From: Dillenia suffruticosa
Lineage: Eukaryota; Streptophyta; Magnoliopsida; Dilleniales; Dilleniaceae
Assembly: GCA_033439265.1 (NCBI GenBank)
Contig: JAVTVX010000019.1
Coordinates: 18,502,039 to 18,566,038, forward strand
Reading direction: 5' to 3'
Length of the DNA: 64,000 nucleotides
The notes beneath the pieces are model-generated. The model ran no database searches and had not been told where the DNA came from. It saw nothing but the letters and a program-made list of their open reading frames with translations. This document shows, in pieces, positions 1 through 12,061 of this stretch. Numbering within the stretch: position 1 is the stretch's first letter; every line of letters starts with the position of its first letter. Made by a program: the position numbers and the translations under genes.

Positions 1-189
1 GGTACAGAGTCGGAGATAGTGCTTGCATTGGGTAGAATAAGGGAGTAAAGACCCAACTAATAATATCATGTAAAAAAAAGACTGTTATTGCTAACGAACT
101 GGAATGTATATCCAAAATGGAAAATAACAAAATTTACTAGTCGTAAACACAGATTGTGTGAGTTCCAGATTTTGGGTAAAGTGGAGCTG

Positions 190-1200
190 TTAAGATGGGA
201 GAGTCGATATGTTCCTGGTCGAACTACCGACCATAGTCATTATGGGTCTTTCTAGTTTGGCGCGAATTTTCCTTCGGGTTGTTGTTGTCCTATTACTTCT
301 ACTTTGCAGAGTACTAGAATTCCTGGCTTGAATGTTCAAATCTTCACCTTTATGTTATAATATCGGGCTATCCATTGTCAATAGGCAGCCATTCGAGCGG
401 ACGCAATATCTTGTAGTTTAGGCAGTAGGTCTAGCTTCTCGCGTAATGCTGAGTTGTTTGCCTCTGACTAATATTGTTCTACACAAAGCATGTGGATACC
501 TATTTCTACTGGCAAAACTGCTTTGTACCTGTATGTTAGACTGAACGGCGTTTCCCTATGGCCGTTATAGGTGTGGTTTGGTAGGTCTAAAGAATTCTAT
601 AGAGTTTGTCTACCCATCGACCCTTGGATTTATCCAGACCGTCTTGAGTCTTTAGAGAATTTTTGATTCATAATTTGGGCGATACTGTATTTCGAGCTTG
701 TTGTAGAATTCTCTGAAACTCTTGTTATCAAACCGCTTATTGTAGTCAGTGAAAAGAACATGAGGTAGACCAAGTCTCGTAACGATGGATGTTCAAACGA
801 ATGCTTGGATTTTGTTTGCTATTATTTGAGCCAAAGGTTTATCATCCACCCGCTTAGTGAAGTAATCGATGGCAACGACAAGAAACTTTCGTTGTCCGGT
901 TGCTTATGGAAACGATCCCAATATATCCATTCTCGATTGTGTGAATGACCATGGGCTTGTAAGGGGACTGAAGTTGGAGGAAGGTTGGTGAGGGACCTAA
1001 GATAAGCGTTAACACTTGTCGTAACGTTTGACATAAGTTTCTGCATTGGTCCTCATAGTAGTCTAGTTGTACCCTCGTCATAAGACTTTATTCGCTAGAC
1101 TCCAATCACTCAGGTGTTTGCCTCATATCCCTTCATGGATTTCCCAGAGGACATGATCTTCTTCTTCTTCTGATATAAGACACTTGAGGTATAGATGAGT
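190..1200 (-). pseudogene. Gypsy integrase fragment
   Basis: Minus-strand pieces in shifting frames match the integrase: a zinc-binding/core start region (about 1080-830), then an ITRFGLPHVLFTD block (about 790-750), then GHRETPFSLTYRYKAVLPVE (about 580-500), and a C-terminal KLERPI-like GPY/F remnant (about 270-190). Stops and frameshifts make it non-coding. Confidence 0.7.
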
Positions 1201-1478
1201 AAAAGATTCCTTATAGAGCTCCCCGTCAATGATGGCATAATGTGTAGCTCTACGTTTGACCTTTGCTGCTTCCTGTTGAGAGTCTAGCAGTTGGCTGTTT
1301 TGGAAGTAGGCAAGAATTGGATCTTTTTAGCTTGGTAGACTATCTATAACCATGATCTGTTCTGGTTTGTCTATACTCCGGTATGGGAGGCTCTATACAC
1401 AGTCTGACCGGTTTCAACGGAATCTAAACTTGCGAGTTTGGAGAGCGTGTTTGTTCTCGTATTCTCAGATTTGGGGAT

Positions 1479-1815
1479 CTATTGTATGCTCACCATATTG
1501 AAGTTGATCATTACCTCTTGAAGTTTGGAGAGAAAGTTTACTATCATTGGTTCCTTTGTGTTATAGGTTTCCACGATCTGTTTGATCACAAGTTGGATGT
1601 CAATGAAAACTCGAATGTCCCATGCTCCCAATAATGCGGCGATCTGTAGGCTTATTAGGAGAGTTTCGTATTCTGTTTGGTTATTGGTGGCCCCAAAGTT
1701 AAAGCAGAGTACGTATTCTGCCTTAAAGTTTTTGGGACCCATCAAGATGAGCTTTGCTCCGCTCCATGAAGAGTTGGAGGAGCCGTTTATATGTAAGATC
1801 CATGGTGGAGTTAAC
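1479..1815 (-). pseudogene. Gypsy RNase H fragment
   Basis: The minus-strand frame reads INGSSNSSWSGAKLIL, then TNNQTEYETLL, then VFIDIQLVIKQI. This is the archaeal-type RNase H domain seen in Tat-class gypsy elements. The first catalytic Asp (normally DGSS) is Asn here (INGSS), while the Glu in TEYE and the Asp in FIDIQ remain. It lies directly after the truncated RT, so the intervening domain was deleted. Confidence 0.75.
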
Positions 1816-1879
1816 CATGCTTCTGGAAGGTATCAGTGATTGGCTCAATAGGGTTTGAGAAAGTGCATTTGAGAATAAA

Positions 1880-2700
1880 CTCTGCTAAGGTCTGACCTTT
1901 GACAGCGGCTCAATAGGAGCCGTTGGAAGGTTGCTCCTGTATTCTTTTTATAGCAATAGGCATCGAACTTCATAATAAAGTTGGTCTTTTCCTCATCTTT
2001 GGGGGCCATACGAATGTGATTATAGTCTGAGTAGGTGCCCATAAAATTTAGGAGATAGTGTCATGATGAATTGTTTACGAGCTTGTCAATATTCTGGAGG
2101 GGATAGCTGTCTCTAGGGCAAGATTTATTGAGGTCGATAAAGTTGACGCACATTCTCTATTTGTCACTTGTCTTCTTTACCATAACCATGTTCGCTAGTC
2201 ATTTGGGATATTTCACCTCTCTGATGAAGTTCGCTGCTAGTAATTTATGTACTTCTTCTTGTTTCACTTGTTGGCGTTTGAACTCGAATATTCTTTTCTT
2301 TAACTTCACGGGCTTGCAGCTAGGATCCACTGTCAGCTTGTGTACAATGACAAAATGATGTATTTGTGACATGTCTTCAAGTTTCCACGCGAAAACACCA
2401 GAATTCCGCCATAAGCTTTCGACTAAGGTGTCCCAAAGGAGAGTTGGTAGGTGGGCTCCGATTTGAACTGTTTGGCCTGGGACATCGGTGATCTGGATTT
2501 CTATTACCTTTTCGCTAAGCTCAGGTTTTGTAGACTGATCAATGTTGTCTTTGAATTCTATAGTGTTTACATTGAGATTCTTTTTCCCTTCCTCCGATAC
2601 AGAGATATTTTGGAGGTCTAAATTGCAAGCGAGTGTTACAACACCCAAGAGTGTTCTGAACTTGACTTTCATATGTATGGTACTCGACAATGCTTCTAGA
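1880..2700 (-). pseudogene. Gypsy protease-RT linker and reverse transcriptase fragment
   Basis: One open stretch (2690 to 2199) carries the typical segment before the RT: an inhibitor-like region with QIGAHLP, GVFAWKLEDM, a VDPSCKPVK motif and FIREVKYPK. After a stop the RT continues as ANMVMVKK, then MCVNFIDLNKSCPRDSYPL, then GTYSDYNHIRMAPKDEEKT, matching the usual L-D-A-Y-S-G-Y-N-Q block with the first catalytic Asp lost (GTYSDYN). It then jumps to TGATFQRLL, lacking the usual MPFGLKN piece. The YxDD motif was not found. A relic. Confidence 0.8.
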
Positions 2701-3739
2701 TCGTTTAGACTGGTGACCCAAAATAGTGTTGTACAAGGATGGCAACTTGACCATACTAAAAGAAGTCATAGTGGAAGCGTAGTTGGGCGTGTTCCCCAAA
2801 TTATAGGAAGTGAGATAATACTTTCAAGGAATAGTTATTCGTTTGAGAATCCTTTCAAAGTTCCGATAGGGGGTTGAAGATGTGATGGATGGAAAGCCAT
2901 TTGAGAGATGACATCCCAGTAAAGGAGATCGCCCTCTGGTCGACCAATACTCTCTTACGACATATTGATCTATTTTGGCTGTGATGATGAGGGGGTTATG
3001 TCAACTTGGGTCGATTCCTTTTAAGTCATCATCGTCGAAACCAATCATCGGTCTCCTTATTTTTGGTAACATGCTAACAGGAGAAATAGGGCATTAATCA
3101 CTTTTAAGTTTATCAGTCGGTTGTTCCCAAGAACGATGCTAATCTGTTGATCCCAAAAAATGATCTCGCAACAGATCGCCCTTTTATCCTGAACAGGAAA
3201 CCAGTGATGAATTTTCGATAGAGATATATGCAAAAAACTCGTTGGAGGTGGTTCTGGCGAAGGAGGCTCCGATGCTCAAGTCAAAAGGAGCGGTTTTAGA
3301 AGGAAAGACTGAAAGAGACTAAATTCTGTGTAATCTCTATGTGTAATGTGTGGGAAGAGAAAGATGCGAACCTGACATGCTGCCTCTGTTTTATATACAT
3401 ATAGCATGTATGATAATGACATATGCACTTGGAAGCATAGAAACCCTATTTGTCTTGTAGAGAGATCGTATGAGATTTTTCGATATTATAAGAACCGTGG
3501 TGGTAAACTTTCTATAGATTCGAGGTCTTTCAAGACATGAAAGTTTTCCTGACTATCGCGGAGACCCGTAAATTTTTGAATCATTAAGAGATTTGTTTCT
3601 TTATTGGGAGAGAGAGTATTGAGCCCCTATCAAAATGGGAAATATTTACACTTGTTCTAGATTTCATTCCTTATTATATAGTTACAGCTAGGACTCATTA
3701 TGTAACAATGGTCAATTTGGTAAGGACCGAGGGTTGAGG

Positions 3740-3961
3740 AACCGAGAGGTCATCTCGGTTTCTTCTAGTCTCAACAGTAGTCTAGTAGGTCTGATAAGAT
3801 TTGGATTCTGATAAGTATGAACTGTAATGGTCATGGGCCATTAGGCTAGGAACCGAGAGGTCATCTCGGTTTCTTCTAGGCTCAATAGTAGTCTAGTAAG
3901 TCCGATAAGATTTGGATTCTAATAAGTATGAACTGTAATGGTCATGGGCCATTAGGCTTGG
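3740..3961. repeat. Direct tandem duplication, 111-bp unit x2
   Basis: Two adjacent copies (3740-3850 and 3851-3961) are nearly identical. Each begins with an imperfect hairpin (AACCGAGA, five-base loop, TCTCGGTT) and ends with CATGGGCCATTAGGCT. It lies just outside the gypsy pol remnant and may be part of that element's LTR or untranslated region. Confidence 0.85.
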
Positions 3962-6270
3962 TGTCATCAGTAGCCAATTCACATTTTTACTTGACAAAGG
4001 AAAAAAAATTTTCTATTCATTACATTATTTTAATTTTCAATAATTATTTTTAAATTAGATACAAAATGTCAAATAATAATTTCCTACTTCACTAAAGTTA
4101 TATTTAAGAGCCGAATTACCAATTTCACCCCTACTTATATCCTACCAAATTAATTAATAGTGGAAAAATATTTTTATAATATAATCAAATTTTAAATTGT
4201 TCGGGTTAATACGAGATAAATCAAAATTTTCACATATTTTCATACAACAATATATGTAAATAAAAGTGATATTTTTATTGATGCTTTTTTTTTGGGAGGG
4301 GGAAAAACTATCAATATCCAGTAAATATGTTGAATTTGACTAAATTTGATTTGATTTGAGTTGAGTTGATTTTTTAAGAGATAAAACTCTTCCTAACGTT
4401 TGTTTTCTCCATAAATAAAATTCGAGTATAAAATTTTACTTAAGAGATATCAGTGTTCAATTATTAGATCAACCGGGTCTTGGTTTAAGTTATGGACCAA
4501 AGTCTCAAAATTATAATTAATAGTGATCTAAACATTTTGCTTTCCGCTTTAATTTGAGATCTACTCTATTTAAAAAAAAACTATCAGATACATGAACAGA
4601 GAAAGAGTCTACTTATACCCCCTCCTTGTTAGTACTGATCAAGTTGCAAGTAATAATCATAAAACCTTTTTAAGGTTGCAATTAACCATCGAAAGATGCG
4701 CCTAAATACTCGCAAGATTATTTGTGATCAAGGTCATGACTAATATCGACATGAAGAATAACTTTGTCAATTTACTTGTACCACGTTTCCTCAATCATCA
4801 TTTTATTCTTTTTTGGTGCTTGATCAACGGGATAACCAATTTATTGACATGACTAATCCGTTTTGACCTACCTATCAAGCCCATTAAGGAACAAATTCTC
4901 CGAACACCTTTTTTTTTTCCTTTTTCATTCCTAAGACTTGAAACTAAAGACTTCATTAAGAAAATTCATCGCCCTTATCACTGACCAACAAAACATTGGT
5001 CAATCATCATTTTATTCTGTAAGTACTTGGATAGTATCCAAAATGTATTAGAAAATTATGATACTAAATCACGAGTTTTGATATATTTGTTGTGCATGGT
5101 CAATTACAAATTAAAAATATTTGAGCAAATGCAGTGTAACCAAAATGGTTTGAAAATGATGAGTAACCATGAATTGGGTGATGGATTCTTGAGCATAGTG
5201 AAAATTAGGAGATGGGACAGAAACAATTGACTTTTCTTAATAAATGATTTCTGTCATAACTTTCGATTACCACTGCTTTGATGCGACGAAAAGCTGGTAC
5301 AGCTATCATCACCATTCTCCTCCCCGATAGATCTTTATCTTTTTACACATTATAATTTCCACACCAAACAGAATCTTTTCTCCACATCCAAATATCCAAA
5401 ATTAAACTACTAGGAGATGCACATCTATAGTTAAGGCCCAAAATTTGACTCTCAGAAAGGTTTTGACTACGCTGCCTAATGTACTTGACCCATGCACATA
5501 TGCCTGATAGGTTTACTGATTACACCAGTACAACATAGGGGCTGTGGTGAAAAAGGAAAACAAAGGAATCAAGCTTTTCTCCTAAAGCTCGATGGCAACA
5601 AATGGCAAGTATCAATGACCATAAAAGAAATGTAATTCCTGAAAAGTTCAGCAACAGAATAAAGAGAAATCAATGAATTTAGAGCCGAGGAAAGAGAGAT
5701 GTCAGAAATCAGGATAATGGCAAAGAACTTGGGGTACAATTTCAAGGTTTATGCATTGGTAGAAAGTGAATCAGTTTAACACCACAATTGACCCTACATC
5801 ATGAAGAATGGCAATATGAAATATATATATATATAATATAACTAAACAAAAGAATAAATGAAAATGAAATCCTTGTTTAGGAAAAAAAATGGGGAAATGG
5901 AAAAGCATTATCAAACAGAATTGAGTAAATTTTGAATATATTTAAGTTCATTATGTTCAACAAACATTTGGGAAACCACTCCACTAAATAGTCAAATGTT
6001 AAAAGAGGGCTACACAAACGGAATTGATGCTGCAAGGTTTTGCTATTCTTTGCAAAAATTTCTTATTTAAACACCAACAGATGAATGGCAGCCAGGAACT
6101 AAAGCAAGTCCGGGTAGAACACACATGGAAAACATTGGAAAGCAATATATAAACACGGGATCATAATTAAATTTCTCTGAAGACAAGAAAGAAATACCAG
6201 CCTCACATCTCTTTCTCCACTTGTTTTCCATGGTCTAAAAAAAAGTACACCCGTTCAACATGTTTTGATA
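3962..6270. other. No gene seen; AT-rich spacer
   Basis: Only short chance frames occur. A SINE-like remnant may lie at about 4365-4495 (minus). A short TA run lies near 5821-5836. The right end is the 3' flank of the carrier pseudogene. Confidence 0.5.
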
Positions 6271-6280
6271 TTTCCAAACT

Positions 6281-6364
6281 TTAGTCGGATATCCTCATCT
6301 CAACTCCTAGAAGATCTTTGACCATCTCGTATGACACGAAGGCAATGGCTATTGATGGGACAAC
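6281..6364 (-). pseudogene. ADNT1-like exon 8 (last exon, intact)
   Basis: Acceptor CTTCAG, then VVPSIAIAFVSYEMVKDLLG, VEMRISD and a TAA stop, matching the family C-terminus exactly in length. It is separated from exon 7 by an 8.87-kb intron filled by the tRNA-Lys array. Confidence 0.87.
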
Positions 6365-6661
6365 CTGAAGATGAAAGCAGCAGGATGTGACAGAAACATA
6401 AATTTTTGCATTATTATGATTAACAATAAAGAGTCAAAAAAAAAAAAAAAAAAAAAACTGAAGAGGGGATGCAAATGCAATGGAACGGTTGAGTATTTCC
6501 AAGACCCAAGAAAATCATGACTAAATAGTTCATCTCCAATTCAAAATAAGAGTTTATTTGCAAAAATCTATATCTTTGCACTAGAACTTAGATAAACAGC
6601 TAGTCATGCGGAACACTTCTAGATTGAGATTCTTATAAGGATATATTTAGCTATAACAAAA

Positions 6662-6705
6662 GCCTATCTAGCTCAGCCGGTAGAGCGCAACACTCTTAAT
6701 CTTGT
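6662..6705 (+). pseudogene. tRNA-Lys relic 1 (5' half only)
   Basis: The acceptor 5' strand, D arm and anticodon arm are present. Sequence after CTTGT switches directly to spacer (TATAGCTAGTC), so the T arm and 3' acceptor are lost by deletion or recombination. Confidence 0.75.
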
Positions 6706-6836
6706 TATAGCTAGTCACAAGAGTTTATTTGCAACGACCTATGTCTTTGCATAAGAACTTAGAAAGATAAATGGCTAGTCACCTGGAACACTTCCAAACT
6801 CAAATTCTCATAAGGATATATTTAGCTATAACAGAA

Positions 6837-6909
6837 GCCCATCTAACTCAGTTGGTAGAGCACAAGGCTCTTAACCTCATGGTCATGGGTTCAAGCCACA
6901 TGATGGGTA
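6837..6909 (+). tRNA. tRNA-Lys(CTT)-like 2, degenerate
   Basis: Full length, 73 nt, anticodon CTT. The anticodon stem has two mismatches (CAAGG/CCTCA), the T stem one, and box B reads GGTTCAAGCC. Confidence 0.6.
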
Positions 6910-7191
6910 CTAAATATGTAAATTCTTGGCCAACCTCAAACCCAAAATTTGAGATTAAGACTCAATTTGTTGACATCTCACTTAATCACTATAATAAGCA
7001 ATTTTTAGCTAAACTTTATTTGCACTTAATCATTCTCATAAAACCATGGCTAAACAGTTTGTCTCCAATTCAAAATAAAAGTTTATTTGCAAGACCATTT
7101 CTTTGCACTAGAATCTAGAAAGATAAACAGCTAGTACTTGAAACACTTCTAGACTAAGATTCTCGTAAGGATATATTTAACTATAATAGAA

Positions 7192-7264
7192 GCCCATCTA
7201 GCTCTAACGGTAGAGCGTAAGGCTCTTAAACTTGTGGCCGTGGGTTCGAGAACCACGGTGGGCG
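7192..7264 (+). tRNA. tRNA-Lys(CTT) 3, mildly degenerate
   Basis: 73 nt, anticodon CTT, acceptor and T stems nearly paired. There is one mismatch in the anticodon stem, an altered D loop and a T-stem closing mismatch. A T8 run (7272-7279) follows, a good Pol III terminator. Confidence 0.65.
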
Positions 7265-7637
7265 CTTCGATGTTTTTTTTGTGTGGCTTCAATGTTAATT
7301 CTTGGACGATCACAAAATTTGAGATTGACATTCAATTTGTTGAAATCTCACTTAATCACTCTCATAAGGCAATTTTTAACTATATTTAATTTGCACTTAA
7401 TCACTCTAATAAAACCATGGCTAAATAGTTCGTTACCGATTCAAAATAAGAGTTTATTCACAAATACCTATTTATTTGCACTAGAAACCATGGCCAAATA
7501 GTTTGTCTCCAATTCAAAATAAGCTTATTTGCAAAGACTTATTTCTTTGGACTAGAACCAAGAAAGATAAATAGCTACATGGAACATTCCACTTCTGGAT
7601 TCAAATTCCCATAAGGATATATTTAACTATAACAGAA

Positions 7638-7710
7638 ACCTGTCTAGCTTAGTCGCTAGAGCGCAAGACTCTTAACCTTGTGGTCATGGCTTCGAGCCAC
7701 ACGGTGGGCA
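7638..7710 (+). tRNA. tRNA-Lys(CTT)-like 4, degenerate
   Basis: 73 nt with the CTT loop kept. Acceptor start ACC, D-loop GG lost (GCTA) and T-stem mismatches make it probably inactive. Confidence 0.5.
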
Positions 7711-7963
7711 CTTCTATATTAATTCTTGGCCGACTCCAAATTTAGGATTAAGTATCACTCTAATAAGATATTTTTAACTAAATTTTATTTGCACTTAATC
7801 ATTCTAATAAAACCATGACCAAACGGTTCATCTCCGAGTCAAAATAAGAGTTTATTTGCAAAGACCAAATTCTTTGCACTAGAACCTAGAAAGATAAACA
7901 GTTAGTCACCTCAAACACATCCAGACTAAGATTCTCATAAGGATATATTTAACTATAACAGAA

Positions 7964-8036
7964 GCCCGTCTAGCTCAGTCGGTAGAGCGCAAGACTCTTA
8001 ACCTTGTGGTCATGGGTTCGAGCTCAACGGTGGGCA
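7964..8036 (+). tRNA. tRNA-Lys(CTT)-like 5
   Basis: 73 nt. The acceptor, D arm and anticodon loop match the intact copies. The T stem (ATGGG/TCAAC) is poorly paired and the anticodon stem has one A-C mismatch. Confidence 0.6.
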
Positions 8037-8222
8037 CTTCTATATTAATTCTTGGCTAATCCAAAATTTAGAAACCACACTAAACAGCTCCTCCAATTCA
8101 AAATGAGAGTTTATTCACAAAGACCCATTTTTTTGCACTTGAACCTAGAAAGATAAATAGCTAGTCACCTTGAGCACTTCCAGAATAAGATTCTCATAAA
8201 GATATATTTAGCTATAATAGAA

Positions 8223-8295
8223 GCCCATCTAGCTAAGCCAGCAAAGCAAAAGGCTCTTAACCTTGTGGTCGTGGGTTCAAGTCCCATGATGGGCA
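8223..8295 (+). tRNA. tRNA-Lys(CTT)-like 6
   Basis: 73 nt with a fully Watson-Crick acceptor stem (GCCCATC/GATGGGC). The D loop lacks GG and the D stem is mispaired. T6 follows shortly downstream. Confidence 0.55.
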
Positions 8296-8574
8296 CTTCT
8301 ATGTTAATTTTTTGCCGATTTCAAAATTTGATATTTAAACTCAATTTATTAAAATCTCAATAAATCACTCTAATAAGACATTTTTAACTAAATTTTATTT
8401 GCACTTTATTGTTTTGATAAAACCATGGCTAAGCAGCTCGTCTCCAACTCAAAATAAGAGTTTATTTGCACAGACCTATTTCTTTGCACTAGAAACCTAG
8501 AAAGATATATAGCTAGTCACCTGGAACATTTCCAAACCGAGATTCTCATAAAGATATATTTAGCTATAACATAA

Positions 8575-8646
8575 GCCCGTCTAGCTTAGTCGGTAAAGTG
8601 CAAGGCACTTAACCTTGCGTCCATGGGTTCGAGCTCCCGGTGGGCA
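8575..8646 (+). tRNA. tRNA-Lys-like 7, broken loop
   Basis: 72 nt. The D stem is compensated (GCTT/AAGT), but the anticodon loop is CACTTAA, losing the invariant U33, and the T arm is one base short. Confidence 0.5.
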
Positions 8647-8923
8647 CTTCTATGTTAATTTTTGGCCAATCTAAAAATTTAAGATTAAATTTCAATTTGT
8701 TAAAATCTTACTTAATCACTCTCATAAGATATTTTAGCTAAATTTTATTTGCACATAATCACTCTGATAAAACCATAGCTAAATAGGTCGTCTCCAATTC
8801 AAAATAAGAGCTTATTTGCAAAGATCAATTTCTTTGCACTAGAACTCAGAAAGATAAAAATCTAGTCACCTGGAGCACTTCCTGACTAAGATTCTCATAA
8901 GTATCTATTTAGTTATAACAGAA

Positions 8924-8996
8924 GCCGGTCTAGCTCAATTAGTAGAGTGCAAGAATCTTAACCTTATGGTCATGGGTTCGAGCCCCACAGTGGGTG
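8924..8996 (+). tRNA. tRNA-Lys(CTT)-like 8
   Basis: 73 nt, CTT anticodon. There are a C-to-G change in the acceptor and weak anticodon-stem pairing (CAAGA/CCTTA). Partner of copy 15 in the next block. Confidence 0.55.
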
Positions 8997-9347
8997 TTTC
9001 TATGTTAATTCGTGGCCAACCTCAAAATTTGAAATTAAAACTCAATTTGTTGAAATATCACTTAATCACTTTGATAACACTTTTTTAATAAAATTTTATT
9101 TGCACTTGATCACTATGATAAAACCATAGCTAAACAATTCGTCTCCAATTCAAAATAAGAGTTTATTTGCAAAGACCTATTTCTTTGCACAAGAAACCAT
9201 GGCTAAAATGTTTTGTCTCCAATTCAAAATAAGAGTGTATTGCAAAGACGTATTTCTTTGCCTTAGAGCATAGAAAGATCAACGGCTAGTCACCTGGAAC
9301 ACTTCTAGACTCAGATTCTCATAAGGATATATTTAGCTATAATAGAA

Positions 9348-9420
9348 GCCCATCAAGCTTAGTTGGTAAAGTGCAAAACTCTTAATCTTGTGGTCATGGG
9401 TTTGAACCCCATGGTGGGCG
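9348..9420 (+). tRNA. tRNA-Lys(CTT)-like 9
   Basis: 73 nt. Acceptor and T stems pair, and the anticodon stem CAAAA/TCTTG is mostly compensated. Box B is GGTTTGAACC (C56 lost), so transcription is doubtful. Partner of copy 16. Confidence 0.55.
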
Positions 9421-9683
9421 CTTCTATAATGATTCTTGGCCGACTACAAAATTTAGAATTAAGTAACAAATTATTAAAATCTCACTTAATCACTATGATA
9501 AGATATTTTTAACTAAATTTCATTTGCACTTAATCACGTTAAACGGTTTGTCTCCAACTCAAAATAAGAGTTTATTTGCAAAGACCTATTTCTTAGCACT
9601 AGAACCTAGAAAGATAAATAGTTAGTCACTTGGAACACATCCAGACTAAGACTCTCATAAGGATATATTTAGCTATAACAGAA

Positions 9684-9756
9684 GCCCGTCTAACTCAATC
9701 AGTAGAGCACAAGGCTCTTAACCTTGTGGTCACAGGTTCGAGCCCCATAGTGGGCA
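9684..9756 (+). tRNA. tRNA-Lys(CTT)-like 10
   Basis: 73 nt. The anticodon arm is identical to the intact copy. The T stem ACAGG/CCCAT has two mismatches and the D loop GG is CA. Its partner one block later (12341) is perfect. Confidence 0.6.
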
Positions 9757-10092
9757 CTTCTTTGATAATTCTTGGCTGACCCCAAAATTTGAGATCAAAA
9801 CTCAATTTATTGAAATCTCACTTAATCACTCCGAAAATACATGTTTAACTAAATTTTATTTGCACTTAATCACTTTAATAAACCATGGCTAAAGAGTTCG
9901 TCTCCAATTCAAAATAAGTGTTTATTTGCAAAGACTTATTTCTTTGCACTAGAAACCATGGCTAAATAGTTCATTTCCAATTCAAAATAAGAGCTCATTT
10001 GTAATGACCTATTTCTTCGCATTAGAACCTAGGAAGATAAATAGCTAATCACCAGGAACACTTCCAGACTCAGATTCCCATATATAATAGAA

Positions 10093-10164
10093 GCCCATCT
10101 AACTCAGTTAGTAAAGCGCAAGACTCTTAACTTGTGGTTGCGGGTTCGAGCACCACGGTGTGCG
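10093..10164 (+). tRNA. tRNA-Lys(CTT)-like 11, 1-nt deletion
   Basis: 72 nt. One base is missing in the 3' anticodon stem (AACTTG), and the acceptor 3' strand is altered (GGTGTGC). Partner of copy 18. Confidence 0.5.
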
Positions 10165-10440
10165 CTTCTATGCTAATTCTTTGCCGATCCCAGTCTTTGG
10201 GATTAAAATTCAGTATATTGAAATCTTACTTAATCACTCTGATAAGACATTTTTAATTAAATTTTATTTGCACTTAATCACTTTGATAAACCTATGGCTA
10301 AATAGCTCGTTCAGTTCAAAATAATATTTTATTTATGAAGACCTATTTCTTTGCACTAGAATCTAGAAAGATAAACACCTAATCACCTGAAACATTTCCA
10401 GACTGATATTCGCATAAGGATATATTTAGTTACAACAGAA

Positions 10441-10509
10441 GCCCGTCTAACTCAATTGGTAGAGCACAAGGCTCCCTTATGATTGTGGGTTCGAGCCCCA
10501 TGGTGGGTG
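10441..10509 (+). pseudogene. tRNA-Lys relic 12 (anticodon arm damaged)
   Basis: 69 nt. The anticodon arm reads AAGGCTCCCTTATGATTG, with no normal seven-base loop. The partner copy 19 one block later is intact. Confidence 0.7.
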
Positions 10510-10785
10510 CTTCTGTGTAAATTCTTCGCTGATCCAAAATTTGGAATTAAAACTCAATTTATTGAAATCTCATTTAATCACTGTCATTAAGATATTTTTA
10601 ACTAAATTTTATTTGCAATTAATCACTCTGATAAAACCATGGCGAGACAGTTCCTCCAATTCAAAATAAGAGTTTATTTGCAAAGACCCATTTCTTTGCA
10701 CTAGAACCTAGCAAGATAAATAGCTAGTCACCTAGAGCACTTCCAGACTAAGATTCTCATAAGGATATATTTAGCTATAACAGAA

Positions 10786-10857
10786 GCTCATCTAGCTTAG
10801 CTAATAGAGCAAAAGGCTCTTAACCTTGTGGTCGTGGGTTCGAGTCCACGGTGGACA
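10786..10857 (+). tRNA. tRNA-Lys(CTT)-like 13
   Basis: 72 nt. The anticodon arm is nearly normal, the D loop lacks GG, the T arm is one base short and the acceptor has C-to-T and G-to-A changes. A T6 run follows. Confidence 0.5.
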
Positions 10858-11208
10858 CCTCTATGTTAATTTTTTGCAGACTACAAAATTTAGAATTTAG
10901 ACTTAATTTGTTGAAATCTCAATTAATCACTCAAATAAGACATTTTTAACTAAATTTTATTTGCATTTATCGCTTTGATAAAACCATGGCTAAACAGCTC
11001 GTCTCCAATTCAAAATAAGAGTTTATTTGAAAAGATCTATTTCTTTGCATTAGAGACCATGGCTAGATACTTCGTCTCCAATTCAATATAAGAGTTTATT
11101 TGCAAAGACCTATTTCTTTGCACTAGAAACCTAGAACGATAAACAGCTAGTCACCTAGAACATTTCCAAACCAAGACTCTCATAAAGATATATTTAGCTA
11201 TAACATAA

Positions 11209-11270
11209 GCCCGATTAGCTTAGTCGGTAGAGTGCAAGGCATTTAAGTGGGTTCGAGCCCCTAGTGAGCA
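11209..11270 (+). pseudogene. tRNA-Lys relic 14 (internal deletion)
   Basis: Only 62 nt; the 3' anticodon stem and variable loop are deleted (GGCATTTAAGTGGG). Partner of copy 7. Confidence 0.7.
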
Positions 11271-11545
11271 CTTCTATGTTAATTCTTGGTCGATCTAAAA
11301 ATTTAAGATTAAAGTTCAATTTGTTTAAATCTTACTTAATCACTCTGATCTATTTTTAGCTAAATTTTATTTGCACATAATCACTCTGATAAAACCATGG
11401 CTAAACAGGTCGTGTCCAATTCAAAATAAGAGCTTATTTGTAAAGACCAATTTCTTTGCACTAGAACTCAGAAAGATAAAAAGCTAGTCACCTTGAGCAC
11501 TTCCTGACTGAGATTCTCATAAGTATCTACTTAGTTATAATAGAA

Positions 11546-11618
11546 ACCCGTTTAGCTCAATCAGTAGAGCGCAAGATTCTTAACCTTATAGTCGTGGGTT
11601 CGAGTCCCATGCTGGGCG
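11546..11618 (+). tRNA. tRNA-Lys(CTT)-like 15
   Basis: 73 nt, CTT anticodon, T arm nearly normal. The acceptor has mismatches (ACCCGTT/GCTGGGC) and the anticodon stem is weakened. Confidence 0.55.
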
Positions 11619-11988
11619 CTTCTATGTTAATTCTTGTCTGATCCCAAAATTTGAAATTAAAACTCAATTTGTTGAAATCTCACTTAATCACTGTGATAAG
11701 ACATTTTTAATAAAATTTTAATTATACTTAATCACTATGATAAAACCATGGCTAAACAGTTCGTCTCCAATTCAAAATAATGCCTCCAATTCAAAATAAG
11801 AGTTTATTTGCATAGACCTATTTCTTTGCGCAAGAAATCATGGCTAAATATTTTGTCTCCGGTTCAAAATAAGAGTGTATTTGCAAAGACGAATTTCTTA
11901 GTATTAGAACCTAGAATGATCAACAGCTAGTCACCTGGAACACTTCTAGACTCAAATTCTCAAAAGGATATATTTAGCTACAATAGAA

Positions 11989-12061
11989 GCTCGTCTAGCT
12001 CAGTTAGTAAAGTGCAAAACTCTTAATCTTGGGGTCATAGGTTCGAACCTTACAATGGGCG
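11989..12061 (+). tRNA. tRNA-Lys(CTT)-like 16
   Basis: 73 nt, CTT anticodon. The T stem (ATAGG/CTTAC) and acceptor (GCTCGTC/AATGGGC) are eroded. Confidence 0.5.

Larger units (their letters stand above)
1..3330 (-). mobile_element. Decayed Ty3/gypsy retrotransposon (pol, Tat/Ogre-like), cut by window edge
   Basis: Reading the minus strand from about 3.3 kb to position 1, the order is protease-linker sequence, reverse transcriptase, RNase H, integrase core and integrase C-terminus, which is the Ty3/gypsy order. The frame is broken by many stops and shifts, and the connection domain between RT and RNase H is missing. The style of the RNase H (a TNNQTEYE motif) and of the pre-RT segment resembles Tat/Ogre-class elements; lineage is inferred from remembered family motifs. 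No LTR was delimited. The element is non-functional and continues beyond the left edge. Confidence 0.8.
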
